A stretch of 64,000 nt of DNA from Cafeteria roenbergensis (Eukaryota > Sar > Bigyra > Bicosoecida > Cafeteriaceae). The stretch covers positions 234,548-298,547 of the forward strand of contig VLTN01000046.1 in the NCBI GenBank assembly GCA_008330645.1. The letters are read 5' to 3'. The notes under the pieces were generated by a model. That model saw only the letters and a program-made list of their open reading frames with translations. It had not been told where the DNA came from and ran no database searches. The translations under genes were made by a program, and so were the position numbers. Positions 50,101 through 59,732 of this stretch are shown here, one piece after another. How positions within the stretch are numbered: position 1 is the stretch's first letter; every line of letters starts with the position of its first letter.

Positions 50101-53100
50101 GCTTTCCCGCAACCGCCCCGCATCAGACACGCGGGCGATCCCGCGCGCTCGACCCTCCGGCGCCGCTGACCCGAGCAGTGGCGGGGACGAAGCCGAGACG
50201 CCGAGCCCCAAGTGGCACTCCGTGCTGCCGCGCAGCAGCGCCCCTGCTTCACGCGCCTCGCAAGCCGGCGGTCGCCGCCAGGCGCCCTTGACCACGATCA
50301 CGCAGCGCGGGCGTGCAGGTCGCACGTCACAGCTCCCGCGGCTCGGAGGCTCCAGCCATTCCAGCGCTGATCGACCTCGGCGCCAGCGTGCAAAGCGAAG
50401 CCGGGACCGTCGCAGTCCCCGCGCGCCACCCGCTGGGCCCGCGACGCCTCTGGAGGCCGCAGTGCAAGCCGCAACAGCTTGGACTCAACGTGAAGGGCAG
50501 CTCGCATCGTCCAGCGTCGAAGTCGCGAGCGGCCTCACCCTGCTGCCGACGGGCTGCCAACGGCAGCGGCTTGGGTGGATCCCGACGAGCGTGGCCGCGC
50601 TGGCCAACGACCGAGGCGACGCACGCCTCCCTGGCACCGGGGCACGCAAGCTGCACGGGGGCGCAGCGCCATCGCGGGTCGGCCTGCTGGGGCCGAACAG
50701 GCGAAGGCCCGAGGCTTCGCTGCTTGGAGCGCTTTGCTGGGACAGACTCGGGCGGCGCCGGCGCTTCGGGGCTTCTCAGGTCGAGGCGGCGGAGGGACGG
50801 GCGCCAGTGGAAGTCTTCGGGGGCCATTCCGACCTTCCGGAGCTGACTGGGAGAGCAAGTGCTGCGCCGACGCCGCCAGTGCTCAGATCGGGTGCGAGCC
50901 GCGCGCAGAGACGCGTCAGAAGCCAGCTGCCGTCGTTTCGAGCAAAGCTGGCCCCGATGGAGGAAGCGTCACGCCTTTTGCCCCCCCCCCACCGCGTCCC
51001 CCGAGCGACTGGCTCTTGCACAGCCCTGCTGAGGTTTGCCACGGCGGCACAACGGCGCGCCGTCGCCTGCCAGTTGAGAGGAGTGCGCACAGCTCTGGTT
51101 GCAAGGGCGTGCTCGCGAGAAGCAGCATCGGCCAAGGCTTGGCTCCGTGCCGCATCAGCCTTGCGCTTTCGGTTGGCTGAGGCCGCAGCGGCAGCCTCTT
51201 GCATTGCGCTGCGATCCGCCTGCGCCGCGATCCGGACTTCGTGTCGGGACGCGATCGGCGAGTGCACGGCGCGGCTTTCGGAGGTACCTCGCTCCGGGTG
51301 CCTTGCCGTTGGCGCCGCAATGGACGCCTGCCGGCGTCTGAGCGGAATCTGGGATGCCGCCACAGACGGGCTGGCAGAGGCGACCTGCCTTTGCCTCTGG
51401 GACGTGGCAAGCATCCCACTTGCCCCGCAGCTGCTGCTGGCCGGAAGCGGAAGCGGAAGCGGAAGCGGAAGCGGATGTGGAAGCGGAAGCGGAAGCGGAA
51501 GCGGAAGCGGAAGCGGAAGCGGAAGCGGAAGCGGAAGCGGAAGCGCCCTCCCTGGCTCGCGTGGCCGAGCTGCAAGCCCAGGTGTTCCGTCGGTCTGCGG
51601 GCGTGCGTTGTTTCACCTGGCTGCCGCGGGCATTTGCGCTGTGCTGGGCTGCCTACAACGCATCGCTGCAGATGGGCGAGCGACCCACGCGCAAGCTGCC
51701 TCGCTCACGGATCGCGCCGGCGACGCAGTTCCGGCGCTGGTTGGCGTTGAGCAACTTGTCCGGGCTGCCTTCCAGCGCGCAGCAATTCAAGTTGCCGCGT
51801 GCCACGGAGCCGCAGCGTTTGGGGCAATGCGCTGTCGCTGGGACGCGCCGCAGAATTGGGGAGAGCCGGCGCTCGGACTGGTGTGGGCCGATTTGCTGGC
51901 AGCGAGCGACCCCCTCGCTGCGGCAGCCGTGGCACATGCCCTTGTGCCCCGTTCCCTTGCAACGAGCTCGCCACTTCCGTCGGCAAGGCACGATCGGACC
52001 AGCCTGGAGCTCGAGGTGGCTGCCTGGGCCCGACGGCAGCCCCTTGGAAGGCAAATCCAAGCTGCGGCTGGGTCAGCCCACGTGGTCTTCGTCAGCCACT
52101 TCGCGTCGTGTGCCCTTGCGGAGCTGGCCTCGTCAGGCGCTGTGCGCGCGCCGAGTAGGGCGCTTGCAATGGCGTCGGAGTTGCTGATGAGCAGCACCCT
52201 TCCGTGGCCGCGAGAAGTAGACTTCTGGCCCAAGTCTGTTGCTGGCTCTGTGCTCTGCATGCTGGCCACTGGAGAGCAAGAGCCGGCCTCCCCAGTCGAG
52301 AGCTGCAGCGTAGGGTGGCGGGTTGAGCTGCAATCGGCTGGCGAGGACTCAAGTCCGCTTGCTCGCGATGCGCCGCGCAGCCTGCTGTACGCTGGCCTTG
52401 CCACGTGGGGGAAGTATGCAGCGAGGGCCGGAAGGATTGCTGCCGGCCTGGCTCGTCTCGGGGAGCTGTCTAGCGCTCGCGCCGTGGCCTCAGCTGCAGT
52501 TGTTGCAAGCTGGCGAACGCTTGTGGCGTCTTGGCTCGGGAAGCCTACCCCGACAGCTGCCGGTGGCCATGCAGCCGCTGTTGCGAGCATAGCAGTGAAT
52601 GCGGCCGGGCCACGGCCGACAGCGAAAGAGCTGTGGCCCGCGCTTTCCTCTGTGCACAGAAGCGCTGCGGCTTGCGACCAGGATGAATCGTGCTTGGCTT
52701 CCACCGAGACGCTGCTGCAGGCGCTGGGCCTTGCGCGTTGGCCCCCGGGCCCTTGCGGCGGCTGCGGAGGACTGGTTGGTCTGGTTCGGAGCCTAAACTC
52801 CATGCTTCGAGCGGTGCTCACGAACGAGCACCTTCGCCGTGCTGCTGCAGATTCCCTGGCACGTTCTCTCTCACGGATGCTTGCAACTGGTTCCCTTGAA
52901 GTGTCAGATCGGTCGCCCTGGCGAACCGTCCAGTCGCCCGGGAGCGTAAGCTTCCGCATAATGGACACGCTTGACTGCTGGGGGGGAGGTGCGCGCCTCG
53001 AGCAGGCTGGCGAGAGCCTGCTTCACCCCACTGGCTTTGCTCTTGCTCTTTTCATGGTCTCCAGCGCTGCTCTCCCGGCCGAGCGACGGCGCGGTGTAGC

Positions 53101-55621
53101 AGGCTCGGGGGTGGCGGCGGGTCTTGTGCAGATGTCGCGTCGCCTTTGCAGGGGCAGTTCTCGAATGCTGCTTTGCCCAGCTGCGGAAGCTGCGTGGTGT
53201 GGCACGCTCTGTCGCATCGCCTTGGGTTCCCTGAGCCTCTTGAGCGAAGCTGGCGGAGCAGACACCACCCCAGCAACGGACAGTCTGCTCGAGCATGCTC
53301 GTGACCTGGCGTCCCAGATCCGGAACAGAGCCACTTCGGCAACAAGACAGGGGTGTCGAAGGGCAGCGGTGCTTGCCCAAGCTGGCGCTATCGCAGCAGC
53401 GCTTCGACGCCCGGCCCTGGCGGAGTCTGCAGCGTCTGAGCAGAAGGAGAGCATTCGCCTGTTTGACAGAGCGCCTCGCAGGGGACACGTGCAAGTGGTG
53501 GACGAAGCGTCAGCGGCCGCAGCACTCGCAGGTGCCGGACGCCAGGGTCAAGCAGATGCGGGAGCGCGGACCAGGCGCCGCCGCTCAGGCGCTGTGGCTG
53601 CATTTGTGGCAGCCGGCGCGATGCCGGCATCCCTTGCTGGTGACCAGGGCAGCCTTGCTCTTGCTGCCAGCATGGACGCTGCTGCGTGCGAGCAGGCTGG
53701 GGTGTCAGTGTTGGGCTCTGCCGGCGACGCGGTGGCGAGCACAGCGTTTGCGTCCGTGAGCGCGCTGGGAGCTCTCGCGTCGGCTGGCCTGGAACTGCTG
53801 AAGGGTGTTCACGTGCGTGCAATGCACGGTGAGGCGCGCGCTGCTGCGGCCGCAGCAACAGCGCAGTGGTGCCTCGTGGCTGCGGCGACTGCTGGTCCGG
53901 GCGCTGGCACTGACAGTCGCGGCGAAGGCGGCTCGGAGTGGGACGCAGGCACGCTGCCAGTGCAGGGAGAATCTGCGGGCGAGCGAGCTTCGGGAGAACG
54001 AGCTGAGGGCGAACGGGCTGCAGATGCTCGTCAAAAGCTGTCGGCGGAGGGCTTGCGCGCGAGCGTTGCCTGGCTCCGATCTCTGGAACTGTCCAGGAGG
54101 GCTCTGGGGCAAGGCCCTCTGCATGGGCACGCGGGGGCAGCTGCGCGGCAGCCCAAAGCCAGCGCTTTCGCTATTGCGGGGAGCCCAGATGGCGCAGAGC
54201 CTCTGGGCGCGGCAGTTGCCCTGGCGCTGCGGCAAGTGGTGTTCGCAACAGCCAGTGCAGCAATGGCTTCTCTCTGCCACACGTACGCCCTCGCATCGGC
54301 GGCAGTACCACTGGAGGATCAACCGGTGCCGCAGCCCCAGTCGGAGGCTGACCTTGACTCCAGCGGGACTGCTGCTGGGTCTGCTGACTTTGATGATGCC
54401 CTGGTGAGCCTGGTCATTGGCGAAGAGGAGACCCTCAGCTTGCGCTCGACGCGAGAGGCGGACACCATCGTGAGTGGCAGCTGCTGGGCAAACGCCGCTG
54501 TTGACAGTGGACTGGTTGAATGGGCAGCTGCCGAAGTCGGAATGTTCCTCGCCACAGAGTGCGACAATGGCCGAGTCGGCCTTGGTGGCAGTGCGGACTC
54601 GAACGGCGTCGAGAGCTGCCACGTGTTGCTTGCTCGAGCTGGCCGGCTTCGCGACCTTCACCTTCGGCCGGACCGGGCGGCCCAGGGCGGCCGTGCTTGG
54701 GCACGACTGCATGGCTCCCTGGAGGCGTTGCTGGCCGACGTGCAGCAACACGCCACGCAGCTTGGTGGTAGCGACGATCTGCTGGAAGAGTTCCGCGGGT
54801 CTTCGGCTGACATTGCGCTCGTCCTGCTCGCAGAAGCCGTGAGGTGGAGCGTGCTCTCGCACTTGTCCACATTGGGTGGCATTGCAGATGTGATGCTTGC
54901 TTGGGGCTCTGGAACCTCCTCACCTGGCGCAAGCTCGCCCTGCAAGCTGTGTGGAGCCATAGCAGAAGGCCTCCGGCGCTCCGCTGCGCCAAGTCGTGAA
55001 GCTGTCGCGGCGCGACTGCTTTTGGGTGGGGCCACCCTCGCCCTTGCATCAGCTGGCCTATCGTGCTCTGGCCTGGGCCTCGATGGGGCGCCGCAGGGCA
55101 TCATCGCCCCTGCGTTTCTGTCCAGCATCTGGGCCAAGCAGGCCTCGTCGGCTTGCCTCTCGCTTGCCTTTCAGCGGCAGGTCGCCGCTGCCGTCGTATG
55201 CATGTCGGCCGGGAAAGACCAGGCTGACGAGCAAAGCAGGAGGCTTGCCGCAAGAGGCCCGGTTGGCGAGCGCCTCGGCAATCGCGCAGGTGGTCGCTGG
55301 GGGGCTGACGGGTGGGCACGACGCTTGGTTATCGGGACATTCGGCTGGCCACCCGAGACAGGCCTGGCGCCCGAGCTTTCGCTTGCTCGTTTCTTGCTCG
55401 GCGCAGCAGGAACGGGCGACAGTGAACCAGGAGTTGCAGTGGCGATTGAGCGGTTTTGGGCCCATCTGAAGGCAACGCTGCCGGAGGCGGGATTCCTGGC
55501 GGCAAGCTTGTGGCTCGAGAGGCTTCTGGGCGAAGCAACATCGCCGGCTCTCCGACGGCTCCGCCAACGCATTGCTGGTGAAGTCTCGCCGAAGGCATCA
55601 GCATGTGCGTCCACGACATGA
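47144..55621 (+). CDS. Unrecognised giant protein, about 2,825 residues
   Basis: Single open frame of 8.5 kb from ATG 47144. I do not recognise the family. The first 150 residues are basic and disordered. Residues about 330-730 contain stretches with degenerate ankyrin-like phrasing (HPLLHAVHRLHVPACEFFLL; LPLHEAVHRCPLF; VSPLDVANLWLG). Residues about 800-1,240 are Ser/Arg/Pro-rich and probably disordered. From about residue 1,290 on, the sequence is Ala/Leu-rich helical with regularly placed Cys and Trp (CRLSGIWDAATDGLAEATCL; LCMLATGEQ), which suggests a long alpha-solenoid. It is interrupted by a pure Ser-Gly run at 51443-51544. No signal peptide or membrane segment stands out. G+C is visibly lower than in the genes to the left. 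The unbroken length over 8 kb and amino-acid texture support real coding, but exon edges could still be missed. Confidence 0.7.
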   Translation: MRPLTRNEVWKPWPAAPDDPLRPVAVAPHDWRVVRLQQQCAARRCAAALPFAGGLEAARPGDAAPTSEALTGDRRRGRGRPGRAGDVVAPASGPAPGFAGFLRMRSRRALEELPAFVSERSKARRRSWFVFAEDQEPAPLAGGAGSKGAPDAQPRVHVPTLVEAGLGRRERRGYRRQRRQLRRDATLAPRGAPLAVAVADPLAFGSAAPRRRAVVPSSSDESGGGEGPLARGAPGRPADDSSDSGEAVCSSALALWLPGQSGLAAQAGRVDGPSDESDTNQDGGGAAAGAGGLLSAWQELKRRSQPALVRTASLDGMVGLLEASAPVAQVRAEWERGEWGSARGREQLASLGPRNTSHPLLHAVHRLHVPACEFFLLDPAARLDPDLPGSVRPYLGDQLSAEDGDGRGVSPRGLCQLLLLRTATEGRRSRWQVRLRAIQALLASRDEQAAAERIPAQPAAPGGPAPVAAPAAATGPPTAEAVAARASPEPTQPAAAPLAPLTAADRAALGRAESLCELLADAASSGDYLRLDQLVRAAPVAAMQQAVSPEGAGGAAESSSPRRLPLHEAVHRCPLFASKAAIGAAKTVLALASDSLAGASAAPVVPARLLPPGPASIALLLSVGFSASSLGRVLPYAGDDLLASEVLHVSPLDVANLWLGRHRRAGRARATMLLAAMVLKREVTVQLDEVPRGAGPLAAPPPTTGADSASPEDASAGSHAGTASLYASRTAESSALPAATQSEARPRRKPRKAPRCGARLWSQAARVRPATVELEAEAVAGLREAQAVRRQRRERALARRALRCADDDSGPQDPWQAWEETAPNPRKRRERGGRAARQQRSRARGPGSPGTASGRAPRRRAQGRPRQDASGEPGSGQVARAAPLQLSSSDTQDSSTSADQASSRASSLPRGPGVDELADEDLISSADSEEEWRRRRHHARRLSSAASMFREASPVRRESEGDESGGSASQGSSSQGGSGDEMPAALLSRNRPASDTRAIPRARPSGAADPSSGGDEAETPSPKWHSVLPRSSAPASRASQAGGRRQAPLTTITQRGRAGRTSQLPRLGGSSHSSADRPRRQRAKRSRDRRSPRAPPAGPATPLEAAVQAATAWTQREGQLASSSVEVASGLTLLPTGCQRQRLGWIPTSVAALANDRGDARLPGTGARKLHGGAAPSRVGLLGPNRRRPEASLLGALCWDRLGRRRRFGASQVEAAEGRAPVEVFGGHSDLPELTGRASAAPTPPVLRSGASRAQRRVRSQLPSFRAKLAPMEEASRLLPPPHRVPRATGSCTALLRFATAAQRRAVACQLRGVRTALVARACSREAASAKAWLRAASALRFRLAEAAAAASCIALRSACAAIRTSCRDAIGECTARLSEVPRSGCLAVGAAMDACRRLSGIWDAATDGLAEATCLCLWDVASIPLAPQLLLAGSGSGSGSGSGCGSGSGSGSGSGSGSGSGSGSGSALPGSRGRAASPGVPSVCGRALFHLAAAGICAVLGCLQRIAADGRATHAQAASLTDRAGDAVPALVGVEQLVRAAFQRAAIQVAACHGAAAFGAMRCRWDAPQNWGEPALGLVWADLLAASDPLAAAAVAHALVPRSLATSSPLPSARHDRTSLELEVAAWARRQPLGRQIQAAAGSAHVVFVSHFASCALAELASSGAVRAPSRALAMASELLMSSTLPWPREVDFWPKSVAGSVLCMLATGEQEPASPVESCSVGWRVELQSAGEDSSPLARDAPRSLLYAGLATWGKYAARAGRIAAGLARLGELSSARAVASAAVVASWRTLVASWLGKPTPTAAGGHAAAVASIAVNAAGPRPTAKELWPALSSVHRSAAACDQDESCLASTETLLQALGLARWPPGPCGGCGGLVGLVRSLNSMLRAVLTNEHLRRAAADSLARSLSRMLATGSLEVSDRSPWRTVQSPGSVSFRIMDTLDCWGGGARLEQAGESLLHPTGFALALFMVSSAALPAERRRGVAGSGVAAGLVQMSRRLCRGSSRMLLCPAAEAAWCGTLCRIALGSLSLLSEAGGADTTPATDSLLEHARDLASQIRNRATSATRQGCRRAAVLAQAGAIAAALRRPALAESAASEQKESIRLFDRAPRRGHVQVVDEASAAAALAGAGRQGQADAGARTRRRRSGAVAAFVAAGAMPASLAGDQGSLALAASMDAAACEQAGVSVLGSAGDAVASTAFASVSALGALASAGLELLKGVHVRAMHGEARAAAAAATAQWCLVAAATAGPGAGTDSRGEGGSEWDAGTLPVQGESAGERASGERAEGERAADARQKLSAEGLRASVAWLRSLELSRRALGQGPLHGHAGAAARQPKASAFAIAGSPDGAEPLGAAVALALRQVVFATASAAMASLCHTYALASAAVPLEDQPVPQPQSEADLDSSGTAAGSADFDDALVSLVIGEEETLSLRSTREADTIVSGSCWANAAVDSGLVEWAAAEVGMFLATECDNGRVGLGGSADSNGVESCHVLLARAGRLRDLHLRPDRAAQGGRAWARLHGSLEALLADVQQHATQLGGSDDLLEEFRGSSADIALVLLAEAVRWSVLSHLSTLGGIADVMLAWGSGTSSPGASSPCKLCGAIAEGLRRSAAPSREAVAARLLLGGATLALASAGLSCSGLGLDGAPQGIIAPAFLSSIWAKQASSACLSLAFQRQVAAAVVCMSAGKDQADEQSRRLAARGPVGERLGNRAGGRWGADGWARRLVIGTFGWPPETGLAPELSLARFLLGAAGTGDSEPGVAVAIERFWAHLKATLPEAGFLAASLWLERLLGEATSPALRRLRQRIAGEVSPKASACASTT
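51443..51544 (+). repeat. (GGAAGC)n coding Ser-Gly repeats
   Basis: About 17 hexanucleotide units, one of them changed to give a Cys (GGATGTGG near 51473). The unit encodes Gly-Ser dipeptides in the giant gene. Because the period is 6 bp, length changes keep the frame. Confidence 0.95.
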
Positions 55622-56609
55622 TTGGTGTGTTCGGGGATGTGGCTTGGAGGAGGGGTCTGCCGGACCAACCGGCTGTCAGGCCGCCTCGATGCTGCACCGC
55701 CGTGCCTTGTTCGGCCTGTACCAGCTGGACCACACAGCCGCGCCACCGGACCTTCGTTGCCTGTGAATGTGCGGAACGCGAGGGCTGCCTCGCGAGGCGC
55801 ACATCAGCACTGCAAGCCGGCAGAGCGGCACGCGGACAGAGAGCGAGCCGGCTGTGGCCGCTGCAATATCACCATGGGCTTCGGCTGCGGCTGCTGAACC
55901 ATTGATTCTCGGGCGCGCTGTCGAGCGTGTCGTCTTTCTCGGTTTTCGTCATCAAGTGCGTGATTCTGCGGCCTTGCCGCCGTTTGCTTGTTTGCTTGTT
56001 TGGGGGGTGGGGCTCGCGTTTGGGGGCGTGAATGAACATCGTTGGGGGGGGGGGGGCGAAAAACTCGCGTCACCATACCACACACTCGATTCACAGACTC
56101 ACCAAACTCCAATCCAGCAACTCCATCACCGATGAATCTGCTTCCGTCGGGGGAGAACACGAGTGCCGGTGCGGGCCCCGGGCGGCGTCGGTCGCCGAGC
56201 CGGCAGAGCTAGTTCTTCAGCAGAGCTGCGGCGCGGTGATTGACAACCGTTTGAGCTGTAAACGGCGCATTGCGGTCTGAGGAGGCGTTCACACACCATC
56301 GATGCGCTCGTGCGCCCGCTTGGCTGATGCCTTCACCTTGCTGAGGTCGACCTGCAGACGCTCATTGCGCCACGCGGCATTGCGTCGCGCCCTCCCCACG
56401 CACGGCTTGGTTTTGGATGCGCCGAACAGCACAGGGCTGATCAAGCACAGCGTCGTTGTTTTGTTGGCAGTCGCAAGCGCCCAGGACCACGTTCTCGTGG
56501 CTCCGGCTCGCGCCGCCCCGAGTGACACCTGGCCCGGGTCCGCATTGAGGGCAGGAAAGACATGTGGGGTGCTAGCAAGGTCCATGCTCCTGGCCCACGC
56601 CTCCGGCAC
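55622..56609. other. Gene-poor interval with a retroelement fragment
   Basis: 988 bp between the giant gene and the mitochondrial-type coiled-coil gene. It holds a 105-bp retroelement 3' end (56033-56137). Two overlapping opposed frames of about 100 codons at 56289-56613 are unrecognised; the minus-strand one ends in a basic helix (NERLQVDLSKVKASAKRAHE) and could be a small gene or a leftover exon, but evidence is too thin to call it. Confidence 0.55.
56033..56137 (-). mobile_element. Solo 3' end of the RLE-type non-LTR retrotransposon
   Basis: Matches the 3' UTR of the two copies at the right end of the window from the terminal TGAACATCGTTGGGG through CCATCACCGATGAAT, then the similarity stops abruptly. 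The element is oriented on the minus strand, so only its last 105 bp were copied, a normal result of aborted target-primed reverse transcription. Its G/C homopolymer is 13 long against 8-9 in the other copies. No TTAGGG abuts this copy. Confidence 0.85.
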
Positions 56610-58472
56610 CTAGGCCAGCTTCTCCACCTGCTCCAGCAGCTTCTCGATCCTGAGGCGGAGGCCGGTGTCGAGCACGGCGCCGTCGGCACGCCTCGAGGGC
56701 TTCTTGGCGAGCCTCTCTGCCTCGACCTTCATGCGCCGCGCCCTCGGGAACTCCGAGAACGGCACGTCTCGGGGCCGCCGCCGGCCAAACCAGCTACCGG
56801 CAGGCATCCTGCTCTGCGCAACGGCGAACGCGAACGCGCCAAAGTCCCCGCCACGGGCGGCGACGTCGGGCTCCTCGCGGATGGTCGCGAGCTTGGCGGC
56901 CTGTTCGATGACGCGACTGGCAAGCGCCTCCGCCGCGCCCTCGTCCCCCTTGTTGACCGGACAGTGCTCCAAGGCCACAAAGAGGGCGCCCAGCACCCGC
57001 ACCATGCCGCGTGCCCTCAGCCAGGGACGGTCGCGCCCGGAGTCGAGGAAGGCCTCCGCGCATGCGACGACGTCCGACGCGTGCTTCACCAGGTCCATGT
57101 CCGAGTCGGTAAGCGCCCCCACGAAGAGCAGCATGCTGGGCACGGTCAGGCGCTTGCGCTCCAGGATGCGCTTCCAGTCCTCGCGCTTGGCATCGATGAG
57201 GCTGGTCATCGCGGCGCGAAACCGCTGGCGGCTCGACGTTTCGGGGACGTCTGTGCTGATCTCGCTTGCCGCGTCGGGATGGCCCGCGGAGACGGAAAGC
57301 GTGTGGTCGATGCTGCCCGTGGGCCCCGCCGTTTCGGAGGGGGCCAACCACGCAAGCGCCTTGTCTAGCTTCCTCACCGCGCCGGCGTCGCCCTCGGGGG
57401 TCTCAAGGTCGAACAAGGCCATGGCGTGGTTCGACAGCAGGCGTGCCTTGCGCGGCTCCGGTCCCGGCGCCCGGCTGGCATCCTCCAGCTTGCGCCCCAT
57501 GTCCTCATACACCTGCGTTGCTGCGACTTTGTCACCAAGCACGGCGTGCCAGTAGCTGCTCGCATCGGCAAGCCGGAGGTCGATGCGATGCGCGAGGTCG
57601 GGCTCCCACGTGCCCAGGACCTTGGCGTCAACGTGGGCGGCCCTGGCCCGGGCCTGCACCAGCCAGCTCCTTGCGGTGTTGACGTCGTCCTCGAACCGCA
57701 GCCGTCGCTCCGCCGCGGACCTCACGCCGCCGTCGATCGCCACAGCCTCCTCGTCGAGCGAATGCAGCACCGTCGACGCGGCGTAGTAGAGAGTCACAGC
57801 CCTCCACATGGCAAGCCTCTCATTGCGCAGCGGCGCGTCGAGGAGCGTACGCAGAGGCGGGTGCTTGCCGTCGCTCTGCTGCTCCCGCAGGGCCGCGGCA
57901 TGGGCGTCGCGCATCCGTTCCATCGACTCGAACGAGAGCGGCCTGGCGCTCCGGTAGTTGCTCCGCACGGCCTCAAAGTGGGCCTGCTCCGCAAAGGCGA
58001 ACGCGTCGGCGGCGCACTCGTGGACCTGGGCCGCGGTATGGCGCATCTTCTCGGCCCGAACCTGGGCCTTTGCATCGAGGTCGTCACGCCGCCATTTGGC
58101 AACCATCTTCTGCACCTCCGCCTGCTTCTCCTGCACCTCCGCCTGCTTCTTCTGCACCTCCGCCTGCTTCAGGCCGAGAAATGAAGCGGCAGCGATGCCA
58201 ACGATGGTCACACCGAGCACGGCCCAGCCGTCTGTCGAGAGCTTGCCTTGGTCCTGCGGCATTACACGTGGAGGACAACAACCCTCGAAGCAAGATGCGC
58301 CCCCACGGTGCCGCGGCGACTCGCGATCTCGGCTCACGTATGCCGTACCCGACGCTTTATCGGTCGCGAGCCGCCGCTGAATACCAGTCAGCGCGCGAGA
58401 GCCAGCTTCAGGTCGCGGCCGGAACCGAGGCCGCCGCAGACCCGCTGCCCGCCGGGCCGCTCTTGCCAGCAT
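56610..58472 (-). CDS. Mitochondrial-type coiled-coil and TPR-like protein
   Basis: 620 residues if ATG 58472 is used. That start gives an Arg/Ala-rich leader without acids and with a matrix-protease-like end (MLARAARRAAGLRRPRF ... GIQRRLATDK). A Met at 58619 would add 49 residues. A single hydrophobic segment (VLGVTIVGIAAASFLGL) is followed by a short coiled-coil made of three QAEVQKK-type heptads. A helical domain with TPR-like pairs fills the rest (RKARLLSNHAMALFDLETPE, VRKLDKALAWLAP). The family is not recognised. An inner-membrane protein facing matrix or intermembrane space is a reasonable inference. The tail is basic and ends in a helix (RLRIEKLLEQVEKLA). Confidence 0.7.
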   Translation of the reverse strand: MLARAARRAAGLRRPRFRPRPEAGSRALTGIQRRLATDKASGTAYVSRDRESPRHRGGASCFEGCCPPRVMPQDQGKLSTDGWAVLGVTIVGIAAASFLGLKQAEVQKKQAEVQEKQAEVQKMVAKWRRDDLDAKAQVRAEKMRHTAAQVHECAADAFAFAEQAHFEAVRSNYRSARPLSFESMERMRDAHAAALREQQSDGKHPPLRTLLDAPLRNERLAMWRAVTLYYAASTVLHSLDEEAVAIDGGVRSAAERRLRFEDDVNTARSWLVQARARAAHVDAKVLGTWEPDLAHRIDLRLADASSYWHAVLGDKVAATQVYEDMGRKLEDASRAPGPEPRKARLLSNHAMALFDLETPEGDAGAVRKLDKALAWLAPSETAGPTGSIDHTLSVSAGHPDAASEISTDVPETSSRQRFRAAMTSLIDAKREDWKRILERKRLTVPSMLLFVGALTDSDMDLVKHASDVVACAEAFLDSGRDRPWLRARGMVRVLGALFVALEHCPVNKGDEGAAEALASRVIEQAAKLATIREEPDVAARGGDFGAFAFAVAQSRMPAGSWFGRRRPRDVPFSEFPRARRMKVEAERLAKKPSRRADGAVLDTGLRLRIEKLLEQVEKLA

Positions 58473-58695
58473 CGTATCCTGCGGCACGTGCAGCCAGGAC
58501 ACCGCACGATGTGGGAGGGGGGTTGCACGCCCTCGTACGACTGCCGTGGCTCGCGGGGCAAAGTGGCACCATGGCAGTTGGCTCGCCCGCGCAGCGAGCC
58601 GCGAGGCCGCCCCGAGCATGTCAGAGGGGGCATCCCCGGCTGCGTCGCGGCCACCCCACTGCACGCCAAGGAACGGGAGGGTTGGCGCGCCCGCG

Positions 58696-58766
58696 CGTGG
58701 CGGCCGCGCCTCGTCAGGCAAGTTCGCCGTGGCGGCCACGCCTCGTCAGGCAAGGTCGCCGTGGCG
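58696..58766. repeat. 32-bp direct repeat, two copies plus a partial
   Basis: Units starting CGTGGCGGCC at 58696 and 58728 differ at two positions. A third partial unit begins at 58760. The repeat lies just upstream of the mitochondrial-type gene's start region and is not a multiple of three. Function unknown. Confidence 0.8.
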
Positions 58767-59453
58767 AAACAGTCGCCCAGGCGCCAAGCTTCAACTTTGT
58801 CTCCAGCACGCCCAGCGGCACCCGCCCGGCCGCGGCACGGCGCGTATCGGGACCAAAGGCTCGTTGGAAGCAGTCCTGGGGGCTCACGGTCGTTGGGTCT
58901 TGCTTCTTGGTCCTGAGTGCTGGCGCCTGCGGCACAATGGCAGTCGCCGAGCTCTGTCCTTGCTGTGCTGTCTTGTTTCTGGTTGGCAAATAGGAGGCGA
59001 GGATCGCCGATGCTGACCTAGTGGCTATAGATTCGGCTCGGCGGGGACCGCCAGGGTCGCCCGAGGGACGGGAGGGTGGGTCACACGAGTTCACGCACAC
59101 ACCACACGGGGCGCGCGCGCGAGACGGTACGGGGGGTCGGCCCGGGACGCCCACGTGGGCTTGAGCACCGGGTGCGCTCGCTTCTCGGAGGGCGCAAAAC
59201 GATTGACGATCGGCCAGGTGCAGCTCTGCCGTAGTAGGCAGAGCCACATGCGCTCGCAAGGTTTAGCGGTGGCGTTTCGACGCCAACCAAGCTGAACAGC
59301 AGCCCTAGATTTCGATCATTTCCAGAACGGCCAACTGTTCTGAAGCACCGGCACAGCATGGCGCTGGTGGCTGTGGGTCAGAGGGCACACCTCCTTCAGC
59401 GTTTCTGGCACAACCAAACAACGAGGCAAAGTTTCAAGACTGGTACGTTCATT

Positions 59454-59470
59454 CCCCCAACGATGTTCAT
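59454..59470 (+). repeat. 17-bp match to the retroelement 3' terminus, inverted
   Basis: The + strand reads CCCCCAACGATGTTCAT, the exact complement of the terminal sequence of the other three copies, so it is in opposite orientation. Nothing beyond these 17 bases matches. It may be an extremely short insertion or shared target sequence. Confidence 0.55.
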
Positions 59471-59732
59471 TTTTTCCACAGCCGCTTTGCCTCTTCCACG
59501 CAACGCGCAGGCACACGACAGCACCGGTGATGTGCCATCGACTGCTACGAGGACACATGGGAGAGCGAAGCAGCGCTTTGCCAAGACCTGGAGTGCTGAG
59601 GCTCTATCAGGTGGCAGAGCTCTGTGGAGTTTCCCTTGTGCCAATCAAATCTGAAGCGAAAAAGAGCGAGTCACACGCCTTGATCCCGACGCCTTGGTTC
59701 CGCCCCGTCAGTGCCTTTCCAGTCCCGAGCAG

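Larger units (their letters stand above)
58473..59732. other. Gene-poor interval with small repeats
   Basis: 1,260 bp between the starts and ends of two minus-strand genes. It holds the promoter of the coiled-coil gene, a 32-bp direct repeat (58696-58766), and a 17-bp copy of the retroelement terminus at 59454-59470. The right half (59270-59730) is clearly poorer in G+C. The remaining open frames are short and unrecognised. Confidence 0.55.

Noticed and set aside
56289-56613. Two overlapping opposed frames of about 100 codons as genes
   Set aside because: No recognisable domain, no preference for either strand, and no splice context; mentioned only as a possible remnant.
59454-59470. Full inverted retroelement copy
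   Set aside because: Similarity is limited to 17 bases, so only a micro-match is reported.
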